Source: Streptomyces sp. NBC_00289 (GTDB taxonomy: Bacteria; Actinomycetota; Actinomycetes; Streptomycetales; Streptomycetaceae). From it: a DNA stretch of 64,000 bases. The stretch lies in contig NZ_CP108046.1 of the NCBI RefSeq assembly GCF_041435115.1, positions 9,176,001-9,240,000 of the forward strand. Reading direction: 5' to 3'. The translations under genes were made by a program, and so were the position numbers. The notes beneath the pieces are model-generated. The model did no database searches and was not told where the DNA came from. It saw nothing but the letters and a program-made list of their open reading frames with translations. Positions 15,791-23,983 of the stretch are shown piece after piece. Position 1 is the first letter of the stretch. Every line of letters begins with the position of its first letter.

Positions 15791-17421
15791 GCGAACACCT
15801 GCTTCCGCCGGATCGCGAACGGCCCGAGGGCGAGCAGGTCGACCGGCGCCGACCCGAAGCACTCCAGGGCGTCCCGGGGGTCGTCGACCATCGGCCGGCC
15901 GGCGGTGTTGAGGCTGGTGTTGACCACCACGGGCAGGCCCGTCCGACGCTCGAAACCGTCGATCATCCGGGCCACCAGCGGTTCCGCCCCGCGGTCCACG
16001 GTCTGTATCCGGGCCGTGCCGTCCACGTGGACGACGGCCGGAATCCGCTCCCGCCACTTCGCGGCGACCTCGTGCACGAACAGCATGTAGGGACTGGGCA
16101 GGGGGCCGTCGAAGAGCTCCGCGGCCCGCTCGGCCAGGACCATGGGGGCGACCGGGCGGAACTCCTCCCGGCCCTTCACGGCGTTGAGGCGTTCCAGGTT
16201 CTCGGCGCGGCCGGGGTGGGCCAGCAGCGAGCGGTGGCCGAGCGCCCGGGGGCCGAACTCGCTGCGCCCCTGGAACCAGGCCACGACGCCGTCCCTGGCC
16301 AGCTCCGCGGCGACGGTCTCCGCGATGTCGTCGGGCTCCTCGTAGGGGACGGCCGCCTGTTCCAGCCAGGCGCGGAGTTCGGCGTCGCTCCAGCCGCGTC
16401 CCAGGGCGGCGGTCGGCATGGCCTCCACCGTCTCCTTCTGGTGGGCGACGTGCAGCGCGGCGCCCAGTGCCGTGCCCGCGTCCCCGGCGGCGGGCTGGAC
16501 CCAGACGCGGCGGAAGGGGCCTTCGTTGTGCAGCCGGGTGTTGGCCACGCAGTTGAGGGCCACACCACCCGCGAGCGTCAGCACGTCCTCGCCCGTACGG
16601 TCGTGCAGCCATCGCGCCAGGCCGAGCACGACCTCCTCCAGACACGCCTGGGCGCTGGCCGCCGCGTCGGCGTGGTCCTGTGTCCAGGGGGCGCCCGCCG
16701 CCCGCGGCGGGACCAGCGACGACCAGGGGACCGGGCGGGCCCGGAATCCGCCGTGCTCGTCGGCGTGCACGTACGCGCGCAGACGGTCCAGGAAGCGCGG
16801 CCTGCCGTAGGACGCCAGCGCCATCACCTTGAACTCGTCGCTGCTGCGCAGGAATCCGAGGTGCTGGGTGAGGTCCTCGTAGAACAGCCCCACGGAGTCG
16901 GGCAGCGACTGTGCGCTCAGCACGCTGAGCTCCCGGTTCGCGTACCGGCCGGCGAGGTGGGAGCCGCACTCGCCGCGGCCGTCGAGCACGAGCACGGCGC
17001 AGTCCGGGTGGGGGGAGGCCTGCCCGGCCGAGGCCGCGTGGGCCACGTGGTGCGCGACGAAGCGGACCTTGGCCGGATCGAGGCCGGGCAGCGCGTCGGC
17101 CAGGAACTCCGGGGCTCGGCGGGCGTACTCCTGACGGAGGTGGTCCCAGGGGTCGTGCAGGCCCAACTGCTCTGCCGGACGGGCTAGTTCGGGATCGTAG
17201 GAGTAGGCGACCGCGTCGAGCTCGGCGGGTGCGAGTCCGGCCTGGTCCAGGCACCAGCGTGCGGACAGCTCAGGCAGTTCCCAGGCGGAGAAGGGGACGG
17301 GCCGTTTGCCGTGCTTGCGCCGGCTGAAGCGTTCCTCCTCCGCCGCGGCCACGATTCTGCCGTCCACCACCAGAGCGGCGGCGGGGTCGTGGAAGAGGGC
17401 GTTGATTCCCAGTACACGCAT
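15787..17421 (-). CDS. O-carbamoyltransferase (NodU/CmcH family)
   Basis: 544 aa from ATG 17421. The N-terminal Kae1-like domain shows INALFHDPAAALV, the metal/ATP-site histidines in VAHHVAHAASA (about 121-131) and FKVMALASYG. The C-terminal YrdC-like/carbam_trans_C part shows QGRSEFGPRALGHRSLLA, EFRPVAPMVL and VVNTSLNTAGRPMVDDP. Length is typical (540-620). These enzymes make carbamoyl adenylate from carbamoyl phosphate and ATP and transfer the carbamoyl group to a hydroxyl. In bleomycin-type clusters BlmD carbamoylates mannose; here a carbamoylated sugar is likely. It lies 34 bp downstream of the epimerase gene and begins the tightly coupled part of the operon. Confidence 0.9.
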   Translation of the reverse strand: MRVLGINALFHDPAAALVVDGRIVAAAEEERFSRRKHGKRPVPFSAWELPELSARWCLDQAGLAPAELDAVAYSYDPELARPAEQLGLHDPWDHLRQEYARRAPEFLADALPGLDPAKVRFVAHHVAHAASAGQASPHPDCAVLVLDGRGECGSHLAGRYANRELSVLSAQSLPDSVGLFYEDLTQHLGFLRSSDEFKVMALASYGRPRFLDRLRAYVHADEHGGFRARPVPWSSLVPPRAAGAPWTQDHADAAASAQACLEEVVLGLARWLHDRTGEDVLTLAGGVALNCVANTRLHNEGPFRRVWVQPAAGDAGTALGAALHVAHQKETVEAMPTAALGRGWSDAELRAWLEQAAVPYEEPDDIAETVAAELARDGVVAWFQGRSEFGPRALGHRSLLAHPGRAENLERLNAVKGREEFRPVAPMVLAERAAELFDGPLPSPYMLFVHEVAAKWRERIPAVVHVDGTARIQTVDRGAEPLVARMIDGFERRTGLPVVVNTSLNTAGRPMVDDPRDALECFGSAPVDLLALGPFAIRRKQVFA

Positions 17422-17455
17422 GCGGGGCCTCCATGGCGGCGGGCTGCGAGACGTC

Positions 17456-18451
17456 TCAGAGCTGCGGGGCCGGTTGCCGTGTCGGTCGGGCCGTGGCGAA
17501 GTACGCGATCGTCTGCTTGATCCCTTCCTCCCAGGGCACCCTGGGGGTCCAGCCGAGCAGCTCGCGGGCCAGTCGGGTGTCCGGGCGGCGCCGCTGGGGA
17601 TCGTCGGTGGGCCGCTCGACGAACTCGATGCGCGAGGAGGAACCCGTCAGCTCCACCACACGGCGGGCGATGTCCCCGACCGTGACCTCGTCGCTTCCGC
17701 CGATGTTCACCGGGCGGACCGAGCGGCTGGAGGCCACCAGGAGGACACCCTCGACCGTGTCGTCCACGTAGCACAGGGACCGGGTCTGGCTGCCGTCTCC
17801 CGCCACGGTCAGCGGCTCGCCGGCCAGTGCCTGGCAGACGAAGGTGGGCACGGCACGGCCGTCGTGGGCGCGCATGCGCGGGCCGTAGGTGTTGAACAGG
17901 CGCACGATGCCGGCGTCCGCGCCGCGCGTGCGGACATGGGCGGTCACCAGTGCCTCGGAGAACCGTTTGGACTCGTCGTACACGCTGCGCGGACCGACGG
18001 GGTTGACGTTGCCCCAGTAGTCCTCGCGCTGCGGGTGTACGAGGGGGTCGCCGTAGACCTCGGACGTGGAGGCCAGCAGGAAGCGCGCCTGGTCCCGCTC
18101 CGCCACGGCCAGCACGTTGCGGGTGCCCAGGCTGCCCGCGTCGAGCGTCTCCAGCGGCAGCCGGAGGTAGTCGACGGGGGAGGCGCAGCAGGCGAAGTGC
18201 AGGACCAGGTCGTAGGGGCCCGTCAGAAGGTGTGGACACTCGGGCGAGGAGATGTCGCACTCGACGAACCGGAAACCGGCGCGGCCTTCCAGGTGGGCGA
18301 TGTTCTCGCGCGATCCGGACAGCAGGTTGTCCGCGCAGTCGACTTCGGCGCCCGAATCCAGCAGGCGCTCGCACAGGTGGCTGCCCAGGAAACCGGCGCC
18401 GCCGGTCACCAGCGCACGACGCCAGGGCGCGAGGGGAGTCGGATCAGTCAT
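17456..18451 (-). CDS. NAD-dependent nucleotide-sugar epimerase/decarboxylase (UXS-like SDR)
   Basis: 331 aa from ATG 18451 with GAAGGA upstream; the open frame to 18535 has no start context. The extended SDR features are all present: NAD-binding [14 protein letters not shown] at 13-26, [11 protein letters not shown], and the catalytic YDESK in [20 protein letters not shown]. The [18 protein letters not shown] block is characteristic of UDP-glucuronate decarboxylases (UXS), although bleomycin BlmG and other NDP-sugar epimerases lie in the same superfamily. It probably forms a modified NDP-sugar for the downstream transferases. As first gene of the operon its promoter should be in the roughly 190 bp beyond 18451, which include the AT-richer segment at 18590-18650. 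Confidence 0.85.
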   Translation of the reverse strand: MTDPTPLAPWRRALVTGGAGFLGSHLCERLLDSGAEVDCADNLLSGSRENIAHLEGRAGFRFVECDISSPECPHLLTGPYDLVLHFACCASPVDYLRLPLETLDAGSLGTRNVLAVAERDQARFLLASTSEVYGDPLVHPQREDYWGNVNPVGPRSVYDESKRFSEALVTAHVRTRGADAGIVRLFNTYGPRMRAHDGRAVPTFVCQALAGEPLTVAGDGSQTRSLCYVDDTVEGVLLVASSRSVRPVNIGGSDEVTVGDIARRVVELTGSSSRIEFVERPTDDPQRRRPDTRLARELLGWTPRVPWEEGIKQTIAYFATARPTRQPAPQL

Positions 18452-19379
18452 AGGAAGTCCTTCGGCGCACACGCGGGCGCCGGAGCAGGCGCGCGGAGGG
18501 GCGGTGCGACACAAGAGGTTCGTGATGGAGATCAACGATCAGGACATCCGGGTCGCGCTGTGTCACGGGACCCTCAGACGGCCGCCGTTTTCTCGACGAC
18601 ACCCGCACGGAGTTCCCGTCTCAGTACCTTTCACACGTTAATCCCTGGTGTGCGGAGTACCGGTGCGCGATGACGTCCGGGGCCGCGTCGGCCCGCTCCC
18701 CAAAAAGCATGCTTGACCTGCCCATTCGCACTCATCGGCGGGCTCGCGCGGGGCGCCGGGAGGCGCGGGAAATCTTCGCGCTTCCCGCTCCGGGCGCGAG
18801 GGTGTCGGTCCACGTCCCTGCCGACCCGCCGCACGCCCACCTGCCCGCGGAGGCGGTGACGGACGAGGTGAGCAGGTGAGGCACGATCCTGACCCCGTAC
18901 ATCACCGGAAGGCAGGACACCTGCGGCCGAGACGACCGTTCTCCACGCCGCGGGAGGGGCCGCCCGCGGCGTGGACCACCGACGGGCGCGGCAGACGGCG
19001 GTGCGGTCCGCGCCGCGGCCGCTGCCGCCGTCGGCGGCCCGCGCACGAAGCCGCAGACCCGGACAGTCAGGCTTCAGCCGGTGAACACAGCACGGCGGCG
19101 CGCGGCGGCCCGGCTACGACGTCCCGACGCGGACAGATGGCGCGATGAGGCGCCGGCCTCTGTGAGCAACCGCACTCGGCGCACAAGTAGCCGCCCCGCA
19201 GGCGTACTTCCCGCACCGACGGCAGTCCTGGGGGCCCGACCGGCTTCGACTCATCCGTCCCGTCTGCCAGCATGGACCGCGCTGTAACCGACTTGGTGGA
19301 GTGGCCGCGCAGCGCAGCCGGCGTTCCTCGGTTTCGCCGCCTGCCTGATGTCCCGCCTCGCCGTTCGGATACCGCGCCC
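18452..19379. other. 928-bp intergenic region, no gene seen
   Basis: This region lies between the divergent sugar operon and the MFS gene. Short frames here are Arg/Pro-rich with no family signal. The left part must hold the sugar operon promoter; the right part holds that of the MFS gene. The MFS frame is open back to 19272, so part of this stretch could be coding N-terminus. I see no repeat or RNA gene. Confidence 0.4.
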
Positions 19380-20750
19380 ATGCCTTCCGTCCCCGTTTCC
19401 GCGTCCACCCCTGCCCCGAACAGTGCCCCGGCTTCCTCGCCGGAGGCGTCCCGTTCGCCGTGGCGCTCCCTGAGACACCGCAGCATGCGCTGGTGGTCCC
19501 TCGCGAACTTCGTGTCGAACGCCGGCACCTGGATGCAGCTCACGGTGCAGAACCTGCTGGTCCTCCAGATCACCGGCTCCGCCGCCGCGACCGGCCTGTC
19601 GATGTCCGTCCAGGCCGCCCCGGCCCTGTTCGTCAGCCTGCTGGGGGGCGCGGCCGTCGACCGGTGGCCGCTCAGGGTGACGGCCGCCGTCAGCCAGGCA
19701 CTCCTCGGCGCGGTCGCCGCCGCGACGGCCGTGTGCGTGGCGCTGGACCGGCTCGACATGACCACTCTCCTGGTGCTGGCCGCCGTGACCGGCACGATCG
19801 CCACTGTGGACGGCCCCGCCTGTGCCCTGCTGGGCAACGATCTCGTTCCCGTCGAGGACGTCCCCTCCGCCATCGGGGTCGGTGCGCTGGTGCACAACGC
19901 GGGCCGGCTCGCCGGTACGGCCCTGGCCGGCGTGACCGTGGGCTTCCTCGGTACGGCCGCCGCCTACGCGGCCAACGGGCTGTCGTTCCTCTTCGTGGCC
20001 TCGGTCATCCCGTTCCTGCGCCCGGTGAAGGGCGCCCCCGGGCGCACCCCGAGGGCGGACGCCGGCTCCGGCGCGGAGCGGGGGCGCCGGAAGCATGACG
20101 AGATGACCGTGCGGCAGGGGTTGTCCTTCTTCGCACGCAGGCCCCGCCTGGTCGCGCTCGCCGCCGTCACCGGTATCAGCGCCGTCTTCGGACGCAACTA
20201 CGGACTCACCCTCGCCGTGCTCGTCACCGGACCCCTCGCGGGCAGCGCGGGATCGTTCGGCACCGTCTCCACCGTCCTCGCGGTCGGCGGCATCCTCGGC
20301 GCGGTTCTCGGCGCGCGGCTGCGCCGCCCCTCCGTCCGGCTCGTGGGCGCACTGGCGGCCGGGGGAGCGCTGCTCCAGGTGGCGGCGGGGCTGTCACCGT
20401 CGCTGGCCGTGCTGCTGGTCCTCGTCCTGCCCATGGCTGTGGTGGAGTCCCTCTCCGACACCGCCGGGACGGCCGTCCTGCAGACCGACCCGCCCGCTCA
20501 CCTGCGGGGACGAGTGCTGGGTGTGTGGGGCAGCATCGGCACGGTGTGGGGCCTCGGTGGTCCGCCGGCGCTGGGTCTGCTGATGGAGCTGGCCGGGGCA
20601 CGCGGGGCTCTGGTGAGTGGCGGCCTGCTCATCGCCGGCACGATCGGCGCGGGCTTCGTCGCCCGCGGCCGTCGACACCCGCGGGCGGTCGCCGTGCCGA
20701 CGCGGCCGGGCGACCTCACGGGACGCGCGGCGCTGGGCACGGCTGCCTGA
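19380..20750 (+). CDS. MFS transporter, EntS-like exporter family
   Basis: 456 aa from ATG 19380; ATG 19272 would add 36 residues of Arg/Pro-rich sequence lacking similarity to transporters, and neither start has a strong ribosome site. About 12 membrane segments can be traced. The first follows SMRWWSLANFVSNAGTWMQL, a typical opening of the MFS_3/enterobactin-exporter-like group (WxLxNxxSNxGxWM), and others include LVALAAVTGISAVFG and LVLVLPMAVVESLSDTAG. It is therefore more likely an exporter of a small molecule than an importer. A 122-bp gap separates it from the AraC-type regulator. Substrate unknown. Confidence 0.82.
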   Translation: MPSVPVSASTPAPNSAPASSPEASRSPWRSLRHRSMRWWSLANFVSNAGTWMQLTVQNLLVLQITGSAAATGLSMSVQAAPALFVSLLGGAAVDRWPLRVTAAVSQALLGAVAAATAVCVALDRLDMTTLLVLAAVTGTIATVDGPACALLGNDLVPVEDVPSAIGVGALVHNAGRLAGTALAGVTVGFLGTAAAYAANGLSFLFVASVIPFLRPVKGAPGRTPRADAGSGAERGRRKHDEMTVRQGLSFFARRPRLVALAAVTGISAVFGRNYGLTLAVLVTGPLAGSAGSFGTVSTVLAVGGILGAVLGARLRRPSVRLVGALAAGGALLQVAAGLSPSLAVLLVLVLPMAVVESLSDTAGTAVLQTDPPAHLRGRVLGVWGSIGTVWGLGGPPALGLLMELAGARGALVSGGLLIAGTIGAGFVARGRRHPRAVAVPTRPGDLTGRAALGTAA

Positions 20751-20872
20751 CGGTTGCCTCGTGGGGTACGGCGGTGACGCTGAGAGGGGCTGTACCGGTG
20801 CGGCCGAAGGCGCTGAGCGCCTCGGTCACCAGACAGGTCACCGGGGGCGGGCGGGCGTGGTGGGATGGTGCG

Positions 20873-21265
20873 GTGAGCCGCGCCGCAGAGGACACCAACC
20901 GCCGCATGCTGAGGGCGAGGGACGCGATGGACCGCTCCTACGCCCAGCCGCTGGACGTCCCGGCCCTGGCCCGGATCGCCCACGTCTCGGAGGCGCACTT
21001 CACCCGCACCTTCCGGGCCACGTTCGGCGAGACACCCCACCGCTACCTGCAACGCCGCCGGGTCGAGCGCGCGATGTTCCTGCTGCGCGAGACCGACCGG
21101 AGGGTGACGGACATCTGCTTCGAGGTCGGCTTCGGCAGCCCGGGAACCTTCAGCCGCACGTTCCGCGACATCGTCGGCCGGTCGCCGAGGGCGTACCGCA
21201 AGGGGGCGGTGGCCACGGCCGTACCGACGTGCTTCACGATGGCGTGGACGCGGCCGAGCGCCTGA
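20873..21265 (+). CDS. Small AraC-family transcription regulator
   Basis: 130 aa from GTG 20873; the open frame upstream is long but not protein-like. The protein is essentially the DNA-binding domain alone. The first helix-turn-helix is at about 27-60 (LDVPALARIAHVSEAHFTRTF), the second at about 77-110 (VTDICFEVGFGSPGTFSRTF), ending in the family signature GRSPRAYRK. There is no ligand-binding domain, so the signal may be the level of a partner protein or redox state. It lies 89 bp upstream of a VOC gene on the same strand; such AraC-VOC pairs are common in actinobacteria, and the regulator probably controls the VOC gene through the direct repeat at 21309-21325. Confidence 0.85.
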   Translation: MSRAAEDTNRRMLRARDAMDRSYAQPLDVPALARIAHVSEAHFTRTFRATFGETPHRYLQRRRVERAMFLLRETDRRVTDICFEVGFGSPGTFSRTFRDIVGRSPRAYRKGAVATAVPTCFTMAWTRPSA

Positions 21266-21308
21266 TCACGCGCGGACCGCCCCGGCCGCTTCGCCGCCCC
21301 GACTGAGC

Positions 21309-21325
21309 AGTTTTGGACAAGTTTT
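21309..21325 (+). promoter_or_regulatory. Direct repeat, candidate AraC-type binding site
   Basis: AGTTTT occurs at 21309-21314 and again at 21320-21325, start to start 11 bp, about one helical turn. It is 30 bp upstream of the VOC start, just before a possible -10 TAGCGT (21342-21347). Direct repeats on one DNA face are typical AraC-family operators. Confidence 0.45.
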
Positions 21326-21354
21326 CCGCCGGTCGGCTCGGTAGCGTGAAGCAC

Positions 21355-21765
21355 ATGTTCACCGCCATCACGCACTCGCAGATTTACGTCCTCGACCAGG
21401 ACGAGGCCCTCGACTTCTACGTCGGCAAGCTCGGCCTCGAGGTCAACGCCGATGTCGACCTGGGCTTCATGCGCTGGCTGACCGTCAACGTCTCCGGTCA
21501 CCCCGACCGCCAGATCCTGCTGGAGAAGCCCGGGCCCCCGGCCATGTCCGAGGAGACGGCACAGCAGGTCCGCGAACTGGTGACGAAGGGAGCCATGGGC
21601 GGCCACCTCATCTTCAGCACGGACGACTGCCGCAAGACGTACGACACCCTGCTGGGCCGGGGCGTCGAGTTCACCGAGGAACCCACCGAGCGCCCGTACG
21701 GCATCGACTGCGGCCTGCGCGACCCCTTCGGCAACAGCATCCGCTTCACCCAGCCCTCGGCCTGA
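21355..21765 (+). CDS. VOC-superfamily (glyoxalase/bleomycin-resistance-like) protein
   Basis: 136 aa from ATG 21355. One complete VOC module of two beta-alpha-beta-beta-beta units is visible: FTAITHSQIYVLDQDEALDFYVGK first, HLIFSTDDCRKTYDTLLGRG starting the second, and DPFGNSIRFTQ at the end. Putative metal positions would be His near 7, His in GGHLIF and a Glu that is not at its usual place, since the final strand reads NSIRFTQ, so metal binding is doubtful. Likely role: binding or detoxifying a small molecule under control of the preceding AraC regulator. The lack of a clear ribosome site together with a -10-like TAGCGT 7 nt before the ATG suggests a leaderless or nearly leaderless mRNA. 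Confidence 0.8.
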   Translation: MFTAITHSQIYVLDQDEALDFYVGKLGLEVNADVDLGFMRWLTVNVSGHPDRQILLEKPGPPAMSEETAQQVRELVTKGAMGGHLIFSTDDCRKTYDTLLGRGVEFTEEPTERPYGIDCGLRDPFGNSIRFTQPSA

Positions 21766-21805
21766 GCACGGCTCCGGCGCTTCCCCGCGGCGGAACGTGC
21801 CGCGA

Positions 21806-21843
21806 CCGGTGGTTCCGCCACGTCGCCGTGGCGGAACCACCGG
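21806..21843. terminator. Strong bidirectional terminator, 17-bp perfect stem
   Basis: 21806-21822 pairs perfectly with 21827-21843 around a TCGC tetraloop. It lies in the 91-bp gap between the convergent VOC and protease genes and should stop transcription from both sides. Confidence 0.85.
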
Positions 21844-21856
21844 GACGTGGCCCGGG

Positions 21857-23017
21857 TCAGGTCGTGTGCAGCGTCAGCCCGTAGCGGCTGAGGATCTCGT
21901 TGACCGGCTGGAACCAGGTCTCCCCGCCGGACGAACAGTTGCCCCAGCCTCCCGAGGTGACCCCCTGGGCCTGGTCGCCGCTGATGAAGGAGCCGCCCGA
22001 GTCGCCCGGCTCCGCGCAGACGCTGGTCTTCGTCATCTGGTGCACCGCGCCCTGGCTGTAGTTCACGGTCTCGTTCTTGGCCAGCACGGTGCCGCAGTGC
22101 CAGTGGGTGGTGGAACCGGAGCGGCAGATCGAGGAGCCGATCGGCGCCGCGGCCGAACCCCGCACGAGCTGGTCCGGCACGGTGCCCCAGCCGAGCACCA
22201 CCGGCACCGTCCACCAGCCGCTGCCCACACTGACCCAGGCGTAGTCGTTGTCGGGGAAGGAGGAACCCTGGAACGTTCCGACGTAGGAGCGGTCCCAGCC
22301 GCTGACTCCGGCGCCGGGCTGCCCGCAGTGTCCGGCGGTGACGAATCCGCCGTACACCGAGAAGCCTATGGAGCAGCGGACGTTGCCCGTGTAGTACGGG
22401 TCACCGCCGACGGTGCCCGCGGCGAAGGTCTGCGGGGCGGACGCGACGGTCCGCACGGTGACGGGCCCGGCATCGCGGGCCCGGGAGAGGAACGTCTGGA
22501 CATCGTTGTCGGAGCGCCTCTCTCCGACGACGTTCACGACGACCGAGCCGGCGGCCGGATCGACATGCCAGCTGCTGACACCCGAGGGGGCGGTCAGTCC
22601 GTCCATACGGTTCTTGGCGGCGGCGAGCTGTTTCGCGCTGTGCTCCACGGTGCGGACCGCGGCTCCGGTGGAGCGGACGGCCCGTAGTGTCGCCGGGGAG
22701 GCGTCCCGGGTGACGGCCACGGTCAGCCGTCCGCTGCCGGCGTCGAACCACGAGCCGCCGTAGGCAGAGCCGGCGGCCCGGCGCGCCTTCGGTTCGAGGG
22801 TTGTCGCGGTGTGCTCGGCCGCCAGGCGTGCCTTGGCCCGGGACGGTGACAGGCCCAGGTCCCGCTGCATCGCCTCGATCAGGCCGGCGGAGGTGGAGGG
22901 GGCGGCGGCAGGGGTGGGGGAGTCCGTGGCCGAGGCCGGCAGTGTTCCGGCGGTGGCCCAGCTGCCCAGCATGAGCAGGGCGGCCAGGCCGGCGCGCTTG
23001 AGTCCGTTACGTCTCAC
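21857..23017 (-). CDS. Streptogrisin-family secreted serine protease
   Basis: 386 aa from GTG 23017, with GAAGGG about 9 nt upstream. Signal peptide (RAGLAALLMLGSWATAGTLPASA), alpha-lytic-type prodomain to about residue 200, then a chymotrypsin-fold mature enzyme beginning near TVGGDPYYTGNVRCSIGF (202-219). Catalytic triad His230 (TAGHCG), Asp258 (DNDYA) and Ser340 (PGDSGGS) are present. Four cysteines besides those of the active-site disulfide motifs match streptogrisins. It lacks the carbohydrate-binding tail found in the protease at 3127, so its architecture is closer to streptogrisin D or B. Its promoter region carries a LacI-type palindrome and a DasR-like site, which is unusual for a protease and suggests carbon-source control. 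Confidence 0.88.
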   Translation of the reverse strand: MRRNGLKRAGLAALLMLGSWATAGTLPASATDSPTPAAAPSTSAGLIEAMQRDLGLSPSRAKARLAAEHTATTLEPKARRAAGSAYGGSWFDAGSGRLTVAVTRDASPATLRAVRSTGAAVRTVEHSAKQLAAAKNRMDGLTAPSGVSSWHVDPAAGSVVVNVVGERRSDNDVQTFLSRARDAGPVTVRTVASAPQTFAAGTVGGDPYYTGNVRCSIGFSVYGGFVTAGHCGQPGAGVSGWDRSYVGTFQGSSFPDNDYAWVSVGSGWWTVPVVLGWGTVPDQLVRGSAAAPIGSSICRSGSTTHWHCGTVLAKNETVNYSQGAVHQMTKTSVCAEPGDSGGSFISGDQAQGVTSGGWGNCSSGGETWFQPVNEILSRYGLTLHTT

Positions 23018-23067
23018 AGGAGTTGCCCTTCGTCGTTCCAGCGAGGTGGGGTGGAACAACCGCAAGC

Positions 23068-23081
23068 TGAGAGCGCTCTCA
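23068..23081. promoter_or_regulatory. LacI-type operator, perfect 14-bp palindrome
   Basis: TGAGAGCGCTCTCA is a perfect palindrome with the central CG typical of LacI/GalR operators (compare the CebR box TGGGAGCGCTCCCA). It lies 51 bp upstream of the protease start and about 15 bp after the predicted -10, an ideal position for repression. Confidence 0.6.
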
Positions 23082-23096
23082 TCGTGGTTGGAGCAG

Positions 23097-23132
23097 AGCG
23101 TAGACCCCTCGACGTGTCAGGTCCATACCAAT
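23097..23132 (-). promoter_or_regulatory. Protease promoter with DasR-like (dre) element
   Basis: Read on the minus strand: TGGACC at 23125-23120, a 17-nt spacer, then TACGCT at 23102-23097, a plausible housekeeping promoter. The -35 lies inside ATTGGTATGGACCTGA, which shares about 10 of 14 positions with the DasR consensus around TGGTCTAGACCA. DasR controls chitin/GlcNAc genes, so the match is suggestive only. Confidence 0.4.
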
Positions 23133-23264
23133 GCGAGCCATCGTCATGCCTCCGGGGCCCGCGCCGGGAACCACTCGGCGCGAGCCCCGGGGGGGCGATG
23201 GGCCGTGTCTGGAGGAGCCCGCCTGGAGCCGCCCAGCTCAGGGCGGCTGCTGGGGTCGCCCTGC

Positions 23265-23693
23265 CTAGGGGCGGACGTAGGGCCGGGTCATGATCTCCAT
23301 GTTGTGGCCGTCCGGGTCGGCGAAGTACGCGCCGCGGCCACCGAACAGATCGTTGACGCGGCCGGGCCGGGTATGGCTCGGGTCGGCGAAGTAGGTGACT
23401 CCGACCGCCTCCAGGCGGGCGATCATCCCGTCGAACCGCGCGTCGGGCACGAGGAAGGCGTAGTGCTGCGACTGGATCGGCTCGTCGCGCTTCTCGTAGT
23501 AGTCGAGCGTCACGCCGTTGCCGAGATCGACGGGAACGAACGGTCCGAACGGCACACCGACCTCGAGCCCGAGGATCGCTGCGAGGAACTCGGCCGACAG
23601 ATGCCGGTCGGCGGCGTAGACGGCGGTGTGGTTGAGCTGGACGGTGGAGGTCGGCAGCGCGGATTCGTGCGCGGGGTGCCGGTCGTTGGGCAT
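23265..23693 (-). CDS. VOC-superfamily protein
   Basis: 142 aa from ATG 23693 with GGAGA 8 nt upstream; the longer frame to 23798 is Arg/Pro-rich and was rejected. A single VOC domain: VQLNHTAVYAADRHLSAEFL at the first unit, QHYAFLVPDARFDGMIARLE at the start of the second, and FADPDGHNMEIMTRPY at the end. The likely metal triad His (LNHTAV), His (SQHYAF) and Glu (NMEIM) is complete, so this member could be a metalloenzyme (dioxygenase, isomerase or fosfomycin/bleomycin-resistance type). No operon partner. Substrate unknown. Confidence 0.8.
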   Translation of the reverse strand: MPNDRHPAHESALPTSTVQLNHTAVYAADRHLSAEFLAAILGLEVGVPFGPFVPVDLGNGVTLDYYEKRDEPIQSQHYAFLVPDARFDGMIARLEAVGVTYFADPSHTRPGRVNDLFGGRGAYFADPDGHNMEIMTRPYVRP

Positions 23694-23983
23694 GTGTGTG
23701 TCTCCGTGTCGGTGAACGCGTGGGGATGGGCGCCGCACACGGCGCCGCGGGTGAGGACACGGAGACAGGGGCGGGCCTCGTGCCCGCCTCGCGCTCAAGC
23801 CGAGGCCGGGACCCGCACTCGTGTATGGCCCATGGCCGACCCGGCAGTCACCCGGCTGACTTTAGTGACCACAGCGGGGCGGGGCAACGCCGTTTCTCGC
23901 CTGCCCTCCGGCGCAACGGTCTCCTGGCGCGACCCGCGAACTGCCCTCAACGCCCCTCGTGGAAAGGCCAGTTGCCGTCGTGC

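Noticed and set aside
18560..18650. Possible ECF-sigma promoter (GGGAAC followed by CGTC) upstream of the sugar operon
   Set aside because: The spacing (13-14 nt) is too short for the usual GGAAC-N16-CGTC arrangement.
19081..19287. 68-codon plus-strand ORF in front of the MFS gene
   Set aside because: Low-complexity Arg/Ala/Pro composition, no ribosome site, runs into the MFS N-terminus.
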